From JAKSSE01 sp045597645 (lineage in GTDB: Bacteria; Bacillota; Clostridia; Lachnospirales; Lachnospiraceae): a stretch of DNA of 64,000 nucleotides. The notes beneath the pieces were generated by a model. The model saw only the letters and a program-made list of their open reading frames with translations. It was not told the origin of the DNA and searched no databases. Where the stretch lies: NCBI GenBank assembly GCA_045597645.1, contig JAZLKM010000002.1:62001-126000 (forward strand), written 5' to 3'. The translations under genes and the position numbers were made by a program. Of the stretch, positions 1 through 7,562 are shown piece after piece; positions within the stretch are counted from its first letter, which is position 1; each line of letters starts with the position of its first letter.

Positions 1-2
1 AT

Positions 3-251
3 ATTTTCAACAGAGATCCGCTTAGACCCAAAAAGCTATTGATGCACAAGGCAGAGATAAGAAAGCTGGTAGGGCAGGTCTCAGAAAAGGGATACACACT
101 GGTGCCGCTTGAGGTATATCTCAAGGAAGGCCGTGTGAAGGTGAAGATTGCACTGGCGCGAGGCAAAAAGCTCTATGACAAGCGTGATGATATCGCTAAA
201 AAGGATGCAAAGCGCGAGATGGAGCGAGTATTCAAAGAGAGAAATATGTAA
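3..251 (+). CDS. smpB: SsrA-binding protein SmpB, C-terminal part (5' end outside window)
   Basis: This is the last 82 codons of SmpB, the small protein that binds tmRNA and carries it to stalled ribosomes for trans-translation. The reading frame is open from base 3 and shows the family's NRDPLRPKKLLMHKAEI segment, followed by the V-KGYTLVPL-VYLKEGRVKVKIALARGKK-YDKR core and a basic helical tail (KKDAKREMERVFKERN) that inserts into the ribosome. An internal initiation at the TTG or ATG near 39-42 is not credible because the conserved residues continue upstream of it. The tmRNA gene starts 75 bp downstream. The smpB-ssrA order is common in Firmicutes and supports the call. Confidence 0.96.
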   Translation: MFNRDPLRPKKLLMHKAEIRKLVGQVSEKGYTLVPLEVYLKEGRVKVKIALARGKKLYDKRDDIAKKDAKREMERVFKERNM

Positions 252-261
252 TATGATGCAC

Positions 262-304
262 TTGTTATGATTAAACCATAGGTTTATGGAATCTATCATA
301 ACAA
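262..304. promoter_or_regulatory. Perfect 10-bp inverted repeat upstream of tmRNA
   Basis: TTGTTATGAT at 262-271 is exactly complementary to ATCATAACAA at 295-304. An inner smaller dyad (CCATA/TATGG) lies in the 23-base spacer. There is no T-run, so it does not look like a standard terminator. A TATTAT -10-like hexamer at 310-315 follows directly, 12 bases before the tmRNA 5' end. It could be an operator, a smpB 3' hairpin, or both. Confidence 0.5.
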
Positions 305-326
305 TGTGCTATTATATAAAAATCAT

Positions 327-660
327 GGGCTAGTTCCGGTTTCGACGGGCTACATGAATCTGAAGAAGCAGGTGGCTGACATCCTACTGTCAAAATTAAA
401 ATTACACGCTGAAGATAATTTAGCACTCGCAGCCTAAGCGCTGCGCGTCCGCCTCGTAGCACCCACACTATGAGATACGGGCGTCGACCTTGTGGGAAAC
501 GACACGGGCTAAGCTTTGCACCCGCGGGCGTATTATGAAGCTACCAGCTGTAAGCTTTGTCTATTGGGCTTGCAGTGCGGGAAATCGACCAACCGACTAA
601 ACCTGTAGAAGAGCGGTGGATTGTGGTTCGGACACGGGTTCGACTCCCGTCTAGTCCACT
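327..660 (+). ncRNA. ssrA: Transfer-messenger RNA (tmRNA, ssrA)
   Basis: tmRNA rescues stalled ribosomes by acting as tRNA-Ala and then as a short mRNA. The 5' end GGGCTAGTTCCGG-TTCGACGGG and the 3' end with GGTTCGACTCCC (T arm) and CTAGTCCA form the tRNA-like domain. GGGCUAG at 327-333 pairs with CUAGUCC at 651-657, with one G-U pair. The 3' CCA is not fully encoded. The tag frame is at 408-437 and reads AEDNLALAA then TAA, with the usual hydrophobic ALAA degradation end. The length of about 334 nt is slightly shorter than the E. coli RNA (363 nt). The partner SmpB is encoded just upstream. Confidence 0.97.
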
Positions 661-662
661 TT

Positions 663-686
663 AGAGGCATCCGAAAGGGTGCCTCT
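663..686 (+). terminator. Hairpin after tmRNA
   Basis: AGAGGCATCC and GGGTGCCTCT form a 10-bp stem (one G-U pair) with a GAAA loop directly after the tmRNA 3' end. Only a weak A/T stretch follows, so it may protect the precursor end as well as terminate. Confidence 0.6.
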
Positions 687-771
687 AATTGATTAGGAAT
701 CTTCTATGGATGCAGATATCTGGGAAATAAGTGGTTAAGGCATAAGGTTATATAGGAGTGGCTATAAAAAG

Positions 772-795
772 CAGAGACGAAAGTCTCTGTTTTTT
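772..795 (+). terminator. Rho-independent terminator
   Basis: CAGAGAC and GTCTCTG form a 7-bp stem with a GAAA tetraloop, followed by six T. It probably is the final terminator of the smpB-ssrA unit. Confidence 0.8.
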
Positions 796-825
796 GTAAT
801 AATTTAGAAGAGAGGAGATTATGAC

Positions 826-1304
826 ATGGGAAAAATAATGGAAGCAATATTTTGCGTAGCATATCTGATAGTAACACTGATACTTGGCAATTACCTCGAT
901 TACCATGACTATTTTCTATCTGATCATGTACTGCATATTCGAGATGCGAACAAATAAGAAAAAATAAGATATTGAAGCCGTGCATGATCTGCCTTGCAGC
1001 TGTCAGAATCATACTGTGCTTTATGCCGCAAAATGACTGGACAGGCGAATCACCGGTATCATGGGGCATATATAGAAACATACCATTTGTAATAATGGGC
1101 ATCATCATGATAGTCCTGTATTTTAGAGAAAGAAGCGACAAGCCGTATAGATTTATGTGGCTGGCTATAACGCTTAGCTTCGCATTCTATCTGCCGGTAG
1201 TACTGTGGTCAGATGTCAGCCCTATGATAGGAATGCTCATGCTGCCGAAGACCTGCATGTATGTGTGGATGGTTGTCATGAGCTATAAGGACAATGCACG
1301 ATAA
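826..1304 (+). pseudogene. Remnant of a small integral membrane protein gene (internal deletion plus frameshift)
   Basis: An ATG at 826 has a good ribosome site (GAGGAG, 812-817) and begins a hydrophobic segment MGKIMEAIFCVAYLIVTLILG. At about 886 the sensible reading shifts frame to AITSITMTIFYLIMYCIFEMRTNKKK, which stops at 965. Across a run of six A at 959-964 it shifts again to the third frame. There ILKPCMICLAAVRIIL continues through several hydrophobic helices to the TAA at 1302. The three pieces read in order like one multi-helix membrane protein. The jump at about 886 looks like a lost internal segment, and the second jump fits one extra A in the A-run. The parent function is unknown. 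An alternative is a short real protein from 972 (TTG) to 1304, but that start has no ribosome site. Confidence 0.65.
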
Positions 1305-1353
1305 CCTCCCCTGGGGGTGCCAGATATTTTATAGCCTCAGCTTATACTAGACG

Positions 1354-1381
1354 TTTACCCCAACAAGGCTTATCATATAAT
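1354..1381 (+). promoter_or_regulatory. Possible promoter of the GH9 gene
   Basis: TTTACC at 1354-1359 and TATAAT at 1376-1381 are separated by 16 bp. The leader that follows (about 1388-1510) carries a small dyad GCGCA/TGCGC (1393-1409). It also carries a weak ATGAAT/ATTCAT hairpin (1418-1438) followed by a T-rich stretch to 1450, which could attenuate transcription. The -35 match is poor. Nothing else is visible between 1305 and 1510. Confidence 0.4.
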
Positions 1382-1510
1382 ATTAGTACGTGGCGCATCA
1401 TCTTTGCGCTGCTGCAAATGAATAGAAGTATCATTCATGTTTTTATTTTTACTTAATGATTTATTACGATGGCCGCAGGGCCCGAGCTAATGCTTGAAAA
1501 GGAGACCGAA

Positions 1511-3961
1511 ATGAGATTTGAGTTAGACAAAAACACAGGATGCTTTAATTTCTCCGGTGTGGAGATTATGACCTTTAATGACAAGTACCCGGAGGGGCAC
1601 CAGGGAGGTGTCACTCTGATTATGAATGACAAGCGCATGGCGCAGGGAGTGGATCTGCGCTTCGAGCAGACTCCAGGGCAGTGGCAGCCTATTCCGGTGT
1701 GCGGTGAGCGCATTATTGATACTGATGCACAATCGGTTGAGGTGCAGCTGCACTATCCGAATACAAATGCACATCTAAAGGGTTTTAACCCTATCATATA
1801 TCCGGACCTCGAGCTGGATTATTCTATTATTACCAGAGCCATTGACGGCGGCGTTGAGATTATAGCTGACCTAAAGCAGCCGCTGCCGGATAGCTTAAAG
1901 GGCAAGGCATGTCTTAACCTTGAGATGGTTCCGATTTATTTCATGGGAAAATGCTGGATCATGGATGATAAGGAGGGAATATTCCCGACTCAGCCCAATG
2001 GCCCGGCTCTTGGCCTTCCTGCTAATTTTGATGTGGCTGGAATCTATCAGTCCAATATTGGTAAGGCAGACCCGGACAAGCTTGTAAAATATAGAAAAGA
2101 ATATAGCCCTATGGTTGCTGACGACCTTATAGGGGCTCCTTATGCTGTGGGATACAATTTTACAGCTATTCCGGAGGATCAGGAGCACAGCTTTAGCGTT
2201 GAGTCTGATACAGAGCTTAAGCTATATGATGGCAGATTCAACCATAATAATGGATGGTTTGTACTAAGCTCTGAGCTTCCAACCGGCACCACAGGTCAGG
2301 TTATATCATGGAAATTATATCCTAATCTTACTGTGCCGCATGTATATAAGCCTGTAGTTGCGGTATCTAATGTAGGATATCATCCCAAGCAGACTAAGTA
2401 TGCAATTGTAGAACTTGATAAAAGGCAGGCCCCTCAGGCTGCATGCTTATATAAGCTTGACAGGACCGGAATGCACCCTGTGACCGTCTTAGAGAATTCA
2501 GCTGTACAGGATTTCCTTAGATACAAATATGCCAGATTTGATTTTACGGATATCCGCGAGCCCGGAATGTATATGGTGGAGTATGAAGGCTCTAAGTCTA
2601 ATCTGTTCAGGATTGCAAGCGATGTATACGATAGGGGAGTATGGCAGCCTGTGCTGGAGTATTTCCTACCGGTTCAGATGTGCCATATGAAAGTATCAGA
2701 AAAATACCGCGTATGGCATGGCCTGTGCCATAGCGATGATGCATTGATGGCACCTGTTAATTACAACCATTATGATGGATATGTGCAGGGACCTGACACA
2801 CTCACGAGCTTTAAGCCCCTAGAGCATGTTCCGGGGCTAGATGCCGGTGGCTGGCATGATGCCGGCGACTATGACCTTAGAATCGAGTCGCAGTCAGGTG
2901 AGGTATATAAGCTCGCCTTGGCGCTTGAGGCATTTAATGTCTACTACGATACATCTACGATTGATCAGGTCAATCATACTGTTGAGATACATCAGCCGGA
3001 TGGCAAAAATGATATACAGCAGCAGATTGAGCATGGCCTACTTACCATCATTGGTGGCTATAATTCTCTGGGACGACTGTATCGTGGAATTATATGCAAT
3101 GACATCCGCCAGTATGTACTTCTGGGAGATGCATCTGTTATGACTGATGGCATCAAGGGCGATGAGGACGACCGCTGGGTATTTACTGAGGATAACCCAA
3201 GGCGCGAGCTTACAGTTGCAGCCGAGCTTGCTACAGCATCACGCGCTATGAGAGGCTATGATGATAATCTGGCGAGCGAATCTCTTAGGATTGCAAGGGA
3301 ACTTTATGATATCACCTGCGATACTGATGCTATGGGGCCTAAGGTGCATGCAGCAGCAGAGCTGTTGCTTACAACCGGTGAGGATAAGTATAGAGATTTT
3401 ATACTAGAGCATATATCAGTTGTTGAAGAGCATCCCGAGGAGCTGTGCTGGATGGCTGCCAGGGTAATTGAGGCTGTAGATAATCAGGAATATGCAGACA
3501 GGATCCGTGCAGCGGCAGCAAGAAGCAAGGATGCGCTGGATGAGATACTAAGCAGCAATCCCTACGGTGTCACATACTCTCTTAGAGCCTGGGGCACCGG
3601 CTGGAATATTCAGGAGTTTAGCGTTAGATACTATTATCTGTATCGTGCATTTCCGGATATATTCTCTAGCGAGCCACTGACTAATGCGCTCAATTTTATA
3701 CTGGGATGTCATCCGGGTACTAATACCGCAAGCTTCGCTTCCGGCGTGGGCTCTGTATCTCATACTGTGGCATATGGCGCTAACAGAGCTGACTACTCAT
3801 TTATTCCGGGCGGCGTGAGTTCAGGTACTGAGCTTATTGCACCGGATTTCCCGGAGCTTTTAGAGTTCCCGTTTTTGTGGCAGCAAAGTGAGTATGTGCT
3901 GGGCGGCGGCTCATCGAACTTCATGTTCCTGGTATTAGCTGTGCAGAGTCTTTTCAAATAA
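1511..3961 (+). CDS. Glycoside hydrolase family 9 protein, predicted cytoplasmic
   Basis: This is an 816-residue GH9-type beta-glycan hydrolase. The family inverts beta-1,4-glucosidic bonds. After a long N-terminal beta-rich region comes a CelD-type Ig-like domain (about residues 285-385, VGYHPKQTKYAIVEL through EPGMYMVEYEG). The (alpha/alpha)6 catalytic domain follows, with GGWHDAGDYD. Asp450 and Asp453 in this motif fit the catalytic base pair. Near the C terminus are the LGCHPGTN loop and Glu794 (QQSEYVLGGG), a candidate proton donor. The start at 1511 is preferred over the in-frame 1469 codon because AAAAGGAG lies 6 bases upstream. No signal peptide is visible, so it likely acts inside the cell on imported oligosaccharides. 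The exact substrate is not readable from sequence. Confidence 0.88.
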   Translation: MRFELDKNTGCFNFSGVEIMTFNDKYPEGHQGGVTLIMNDKRMAQGVDLRFEQTPGQWQPIPVCGERIIDTDAQSVEVQLHYPNTNAHLKGFNPIIYPDLELDYSIITRAIDGGVEIIADLKQPLPDSLKGKACLNLEMVPIYFMGKCWIMDDKEGIFPTQPNGPALGLPANFDVAGIYQSNIGKADPDKLVKYRKEYSPMVADDLIGAPYAVGYNFTAIPEDQEHSFSVESDTELKLYDGRFNHNNGWFVLSSELPTGTTGQVISWKLYPNLTVPHVYKPVVAVSNVGYHPKQTKYAIVELDKRQAPQAACLYKLDRTGMHPVTVLENSAVQDFLRYKYARFDFTDIREPGMYMVEYEGSKSNLFRIASDVYDRGVWQPVLEYFLPVQMCHMKVSEKYRVWHGLCHSDDALMAPVNYNHYDGYVQGPDTLTSFKPLEHVPGLDAGGWHDAGDYDLRIESQSGEVYKLALALEAFNVYYDTSTIDQVNHTVEIHQPDGKNDIQQQIEHGLLTIIGGYNSLGRLYRGIICNDIRQYVLLGDASVMTDGIKGDEDDRWVFTEDNPRRELTVAAELATASRAMRGYDDNLASESLRIARELYDITCDTDAMGPKVHAAAELLLTTGEDKYRDFILEHISVVEEHPEELCWMAARVIEAVDNQEYADRIRAAAARSKDALDEILSSNPYGVTYSLRAWGTGWNIQEFSVRYYYLYRAFPDIFSSEPLTNALNFILGCHPGTNTASFASGVGSVSHTVAYGANRADYSFIPGGVSSGTELIAPDFPELLEFPFLWQQSEYVLGGGSSNFMFLVLAVQSLFK

Positions 3962-3971
3962 ACATTCAAGT

Positions 3972-4000
3972 AATGCCTTTAGTTAATAAAGGCATTTTTT
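3972..4000 (+). terminator. Rho-independent terminator after GH9 gene
   Basis: Perfect 10-bp stem AATGCCTTTA / TAAAGGCATT with a 5-base loop, followed by TTTT. It separates the GH9 gene from the MATE gene 18 bp further on. Confidence 0.85.
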
Positions 4001-4018
4001 ATAGAAGGTGGATGATAA

Positions 4019-5395
4019 ATGAACGGTAAATCGATGCTGGAGGGAGCTCCCTGGAAGCATATTATTAGATTTGCGCTTCCGGTCCTTTTGGGCTCTTTGT
4101 TGCAACAATTATATAATACGGTCGATACTATTATTGTAGGCAGGTTCTCGAGTGAGGAGGCCCTGTCTGCGGTAGGTACTACAGGTACCCTGACCTTTTT
4201 CTTTCTGGCTATCGCCATAGGCTTATCAGCGGGAAACGGTGTTGTCATCGCGCAGCATTATGGCGCAGGTGACGAGGGCGGCGTAAGGCGCAGCGCATCG
4301 ACAGGCATCTTGCTTCTCATGCTGCTAGGTACTGCATCGGCTATACTTGGAATCACACTTGCCGGACCTGCGTTTAAGTATTTTATGGCTGTGCCTGATG
4401 AGATACTGCCATTGACTTTACAGTATTTTATGATCTACGCAGTGGGACTTATTTTCCAATATGGTTATAATTCGCTTTCATCGATTCTAAGGGCTGTAGG
4501 TGACAGCTCTGCAACGTTATATTTTCTACTCATATCATCAGTGGCCAATATTGCATTAGACCTGCTGCTGGTTGCAGTATTTAAATGGGGAGTAGTGGGC
4601 GCAGCTGTTGCAACGGTTGTGGCTCAGCTGGGATCTCTTATCGCAGCCTTTGCCTATATGCGCTCTAAATATCCTATATTTGTATTTAAGCTGTCTGAGT
4701 ACAGATTTGATAAGGATGCAGCTAAAAAGACTATAAAAATCGGTATGCCAATCTCGCTCCAGCTTGTTATAGTTTCTGTAGGTCTGACATTTATACAGAG
4801 GGCTGTAAATGAATTTGGCAAGGTGATGACTGCGTCATTTACAGTTGGAAATAGAATTGAGCAGTACATCAATCTGCCTTGCAATGCGCTGCAGACTACG
4901 CTTGCTACCTACACCGGTCAGAACATAGGAGCAGGGAAAATTGATAGAGTAAAAAAGGGAGCAAAGCAGACAGTCCTTATCTCACTTGTTACGACCATAA
5001 TGATATCTGTTGTCATATGGGTATCTGCAGGCAAGTTAGCTGGATTATTTGGCCTAAGTGAAGCCTCACTGGCGTATTGCCTGCCTCATATTCAGACGGT
5101 GGCATTTATCAATATTGTACTGTCTATGTATATCCCGCTTTTTGGTCTCTTTCAGGGCATGGGTCACAGCGAGTTTCCAACCATTGTGGCGACCTGCGCA
5201 CTTGGAGTCAGAGTGGCGGTGACATACATTCTTAGATATAGTTCGTTCCTGGGATATAGAATTATCTGGTGGAACGGTCTTTTCGGATTTGGCGTAGGCT
5301 TTATAATCACATGGACATTCTATTTTAGTGGCAGGTGGAAGAGTAATTTTAAGCTTGATACACAGAAAACCGACTCACAGAAAACTGACTCATAG
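4019..5395 (+). CDS. MATE family efflux transporter
   Basis: A 458-residue polytopic membrane protein of the MatE/NorM-DinF type, which exports cationic or other small molecules in exchange for Na+ or H+. It begins with a short amphipathic stretch (GAPWKHIIRFALPVLLGSLLQQLYNTVDTII, split here by typical MATE spacing). About twelve hydrophobic segments in two halves follow. The family pattern LYNTVDTIIVGR and the second-half repeat (MPISLQLVIVSVGLTFIQRAVNEFG) are clear. The start follows GAAGGTGG. The hydrophilic C-terminal tail ends in a short duplicated unit, QKTDSQKTDS, from a 15-base tandem duplication. The substrate is unknown. The HAD hydrolase gene follows after 17 bp and is probably cotranscribed. 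Confidence 0.92.
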   Translation: MNGKSMLEGAPWKHIIRFALPVLLGSLLQQLYNTVDTIIVGRFSSEEALSAVGTTGTLTFFFLAIAIGLSAGNGVVIAQHYGAGDEGGVRRSASTGILLLMLLGTASAILGITLAGPAFKYFMAVPDEILPLTLQYFMIYAVGLIFQYGYNSLSSILRAVGDSSATLYFLLISSVANIALDLLLVAVFKWGVVGAAVATVVAQLGSLIAAFAYMRSKYPIFVFKLSEYRFDKDAAKKTIKIGMPISLQLVIVSVGLTFIQRAVNEFGKVMTASFTVGNRIEQYINLPCNALQTTLATYTGQNIGAGKIDRVKKGAKQTVLISLVTTIMISVVIWVSAGKLAGLFGLSEASLAYCLPHIQTVAFINIVLSMYIPLFGLFQGMGHSEFPTIVATCALGVRVAVTYILRYSSFLGYRIIWWNGLFGFGVGFIITWTFYFSGRWKSNFKLDTQKTDSQKTDS

Positions 5396-5412
5396 AAAGG
5401 AGATATTGCCTT

Positions 5413-6018
5413 ATGATTAAGAATATTGTTTTTGATATTAGTGATGTGCTGGCACCTTTTAGATTCAAGGAATTCCTTTTTGAAAAGGGCTTTGATGCTG
5501 ATAGGATTAAAAGGATTTACAAGGCATCAGCGATGACTCCGCATTGGGAGGAATTTGAGAAAGGGCATCTGACTAACGAGGAGGCGTTGTCTCTATTTGT
5601 AAGCACTGATCCTGAGATTGAAGATGATATAAGGCGTGCCTATGACAATGTCAAGGGCATTATGGGCAGATATGACTATACCATTGGTTGGCTTGATGCC
5701 CTAAAGGCGGCAGGCTATAAGCTGTACTGCATTACTAATTTCACTCCTGCAGGGTATAAGGAGTGCTATGACGAGATATCATTTGTAGAGAGCTTTGATG
5801 GAACTATATTTTCCTTTAAGGAAGGTATCGTAAAGCCGGATCGCAGGATATATGAGCTGCTTTTGGATAGATACGGTTTAAAGGCCGAGGAGTGCGTCTT
5901 TATCGATGATACCCAGAAAAATGTTGAGGCTGCCAGGACACTTGGATTTGAGGGTATTGTATTTGACGGATATGAAGATGCCGTACAAAAATTAAAGGAA
6001 CTTGGTGTATCATTTTAA
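5413..6018 (+). CDS. HAD family hydrolase (subfamily IA type)
   Basis: A 201-residue haloacid-dehalogenase superfamily protein, likely a small-molecule phosphatase. Motif I is FDISDVLAPF, with nucleophile Asp8. The usual second residue pattern D-x-G/D is here D-I-S-D. Motif II is the TN of ITNFTP, motif III is Lys141 (IVKPDRR), and motif IV is the Asp165-Asp166 pair (FIDDTQKN). A helical cap domain (about residues 15-85) follows motif I. The start has AAAGGAG 9-10 bases upstream. It lies 17 bp after the MATE gene. The substrate cannot be assigned. Confidence 0.88.
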   Translation: MIKNIVFDISDVLAPFRFKEFLFEKGFDADRIKRIYKASAMTPHWEEFEKGHLTNEEALSLFVSTDPEIEDDIRRAYDNVKGIMGRYDYTIGWLDALKAAGYKLYCITNFTPAGYKECYDEISFVESFDGTIFSFKEGIVKPDRRIYELLLDRYGLKAEECVFIDDTQKNVEAARTLGFEGIVFDGYEDAVQKLKELGVSF

Positions 6019-6027
6019 AAAAAGTAG

Positions 6028-6033
6028 TATAAT
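6028..6033 (+). promoter_or_regulatory. -10-like hexamer before the chemoreceptor gene
   Basis: TATAAT sits 50 bp upstream of the preferred start of the receptor gene, within an A/T-rich gap. No good -35 hexamer lies at 16-18 bp. The nearest candidate, TTGGTG (6002-6007), is 20 bp away. Confidence 0.35.
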
Positions 6034-6083
6034 TATTCTCACTTGTAGCAAAAATGTTTTTTCTTTTGCAAAGGAGATATGAG

Positions 6084-7556
6084 ATGAGAGAGGCACATTT
6101 AAGGCACACTAGGGTATTGATGCTGTTCGTGTATACTATCACGACAATATTTGGAGTGATAGGAATTGCATCGCAATTGGCGCTTGCGGTAGATATGACT
6201 GTTGTACAGAGCGTAGTTCCGCTAATTCTTACTTTAGTAGCATACGCTGGTGGATTAATTGTATTTTTTGCGACAAAATCAGCGCCTGGTATATATATAA
6301 CTTATGTTGGCGTGGCATATTCGGTAGTATATTTCTTTATGCTGATCATGGGTAAGTCTGGTGCTGCATTCCCATACATGATTCCGATTTTGCTTATTAT
6401 CATGTTTTCTCTTAATGGCAAGTCGCTTCTCGTACCACAGATTGCATTTGCTCTAACTAATCTTATCAGAGTCATTATGACATTGTCCGGAGCAGAGGTG
6501 GTTGATGATGTCATTGAAGGCGTCATGGTTGAGATAATTATAACTATACTTGTTACCATCACAGTGATCAGGGGACTTAAGCTTTTGAATCAGTTCTTCA
6601 CATCATCAATTGAGGAGGTAACCTCTGTCAGTGAGAAAAATGAGGCGGTAGCGCAGAAGATTGTTGAGGTTGCTCACAGTGCAAGCGAACATGCTACACA
6701 GATGACTGAGGCGATTGAGCGAATCATCGAGCAGACCAACACTGTAAATGAGGCTATGGACAATATCTCGACCGGTACTGTAGGTACTGCAGAGGAGATC
6801 CAGCTGCAGACTGAGCAGACCCAGGAGATTCAGGAGGTAATTGATACCACTCACAGCAGCGCGCAGAATATTGTTGCAATCACAGGTGAGGCAAAGACAG
6901 CCCTTAATGAAGGCTCTAAGGCTGTTGCAAGTCTCTTCGAGCAGGTGGATGTATCAATTAGCGAGAATGAGGCAATGCAGACCGCAGCATCTGAGCTTCA
7001 GGAGAAGACAGAGGCTGTACGAGGCATTACAGATATTATTCTGGGCATCTCAAGTCAGACCAATCTGTTGGCTCTCAATGCTTCAATCGAGGCTGCCCGT
7101 GCAGGTGAGTCAGGCAGAGGCTTTGCAGTTGTTGCAGATGAGATTCGTAACCTGGCTGAGCAGACCAGAGCACAGACTGAAAATATCACCAAGCTTATCC
7201 AGGAGCTTGCTGCCAATGCCGAGGATGTAACCAAGCGAGTTGAGACCAATGTTAAGTCCTCAATCCTTGAGAATGAGTATGCTAAGCAGGCATCAGCTAA
7301 GTTCGATGAGATTACTGCGAAGATTAATACTCTTTCCGATGAAATCAATGCTATTAGTGATATGGTAAACACACTTAGGACATCAAATAATAGTATTGTG
7401 GACAGCGTAAGTAACCTTTCAGCAACAAGCGAGGAGATAAGCGCAAGCACTCATGAGGCATTCGCTATGAGCGAGAAGAACGTATCTATGATCCGTGACT
7501 TCGCAGATGCTATAAGCGAGCTGGTGGAGGAAATCAACGAGCTTAATCAGAAATAA
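6084..7556 (+). CDS. Methyl-accepting chemotaxis protein with six-helix membrane domain
   Basis: A 490-residue chemoreceptor. The first 180 residues form about six membrane helices with short loops and no large extracellular sensor, so it probably senses a membrane or intramembrane signal. A long coiled coil follows (from about 190). The highly conserved hairpin (about residues 320-361) includes SSQTNLLALNASIEAARAGE and GFAVVADEIRNLAEQ, the site that binds CheA/CheW. The start at 6084 is chosen over an in-frame ATG at 6054 because AAAGGAGA lies at 6070-6077. Its stop is 6 bp before the sensor kinase start. No cheA is present in the window. CheV, 2.5 kb downstream, is a plausible adaptor. Confidence 0.93.
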   Translation: MREAHLRHTRVLMLFVYTITTIFGVIGIASQLALAVDMTVVQSVVPLILTLVAYAGGLIVFFATKSAPGIYITYVGVAYSVVYFFMLIMGKSGAAFPYMIPILLIIMFSLNGKSLLVPQIAFALTNLIRVIMTLSGAEVVDDVIEGVMVEIIITILVTITVIRGLKLLNQFFTSSIEEVTSVSEKNEAVAQKIVEVAHSASEHATQMTEAIERIIEQTNTVNEAMDNISTGTVGTAEEIQLQTEQTQEIQEVIDTTHSSAQNIVAITGEAKTALNEGSKAVASLFEQVDVSISENEAMQTAASELQEKTEAVRGITDIILGISSQTNLLALNASIEAARAGESGRGFAVVADEIRNLAEQTRAQTENITKLIQELAANAEDVTKRVETNVKSSILENEYAKQASAKFDEITAKINTLSDEINAISDMVNTLRTSNNSIVDSVSNLSATSEEISASTHEAFAMSEKNVSMIRDFADAISELVEEINELNQK

Positions 7557-7562
7557 TACTTG

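Noticed and set aside
704..736. Ten-codon ORF (MDADIWEISG) after the tmRNA
   Set aside because: No ribosome site and no conserved context; too short to support.
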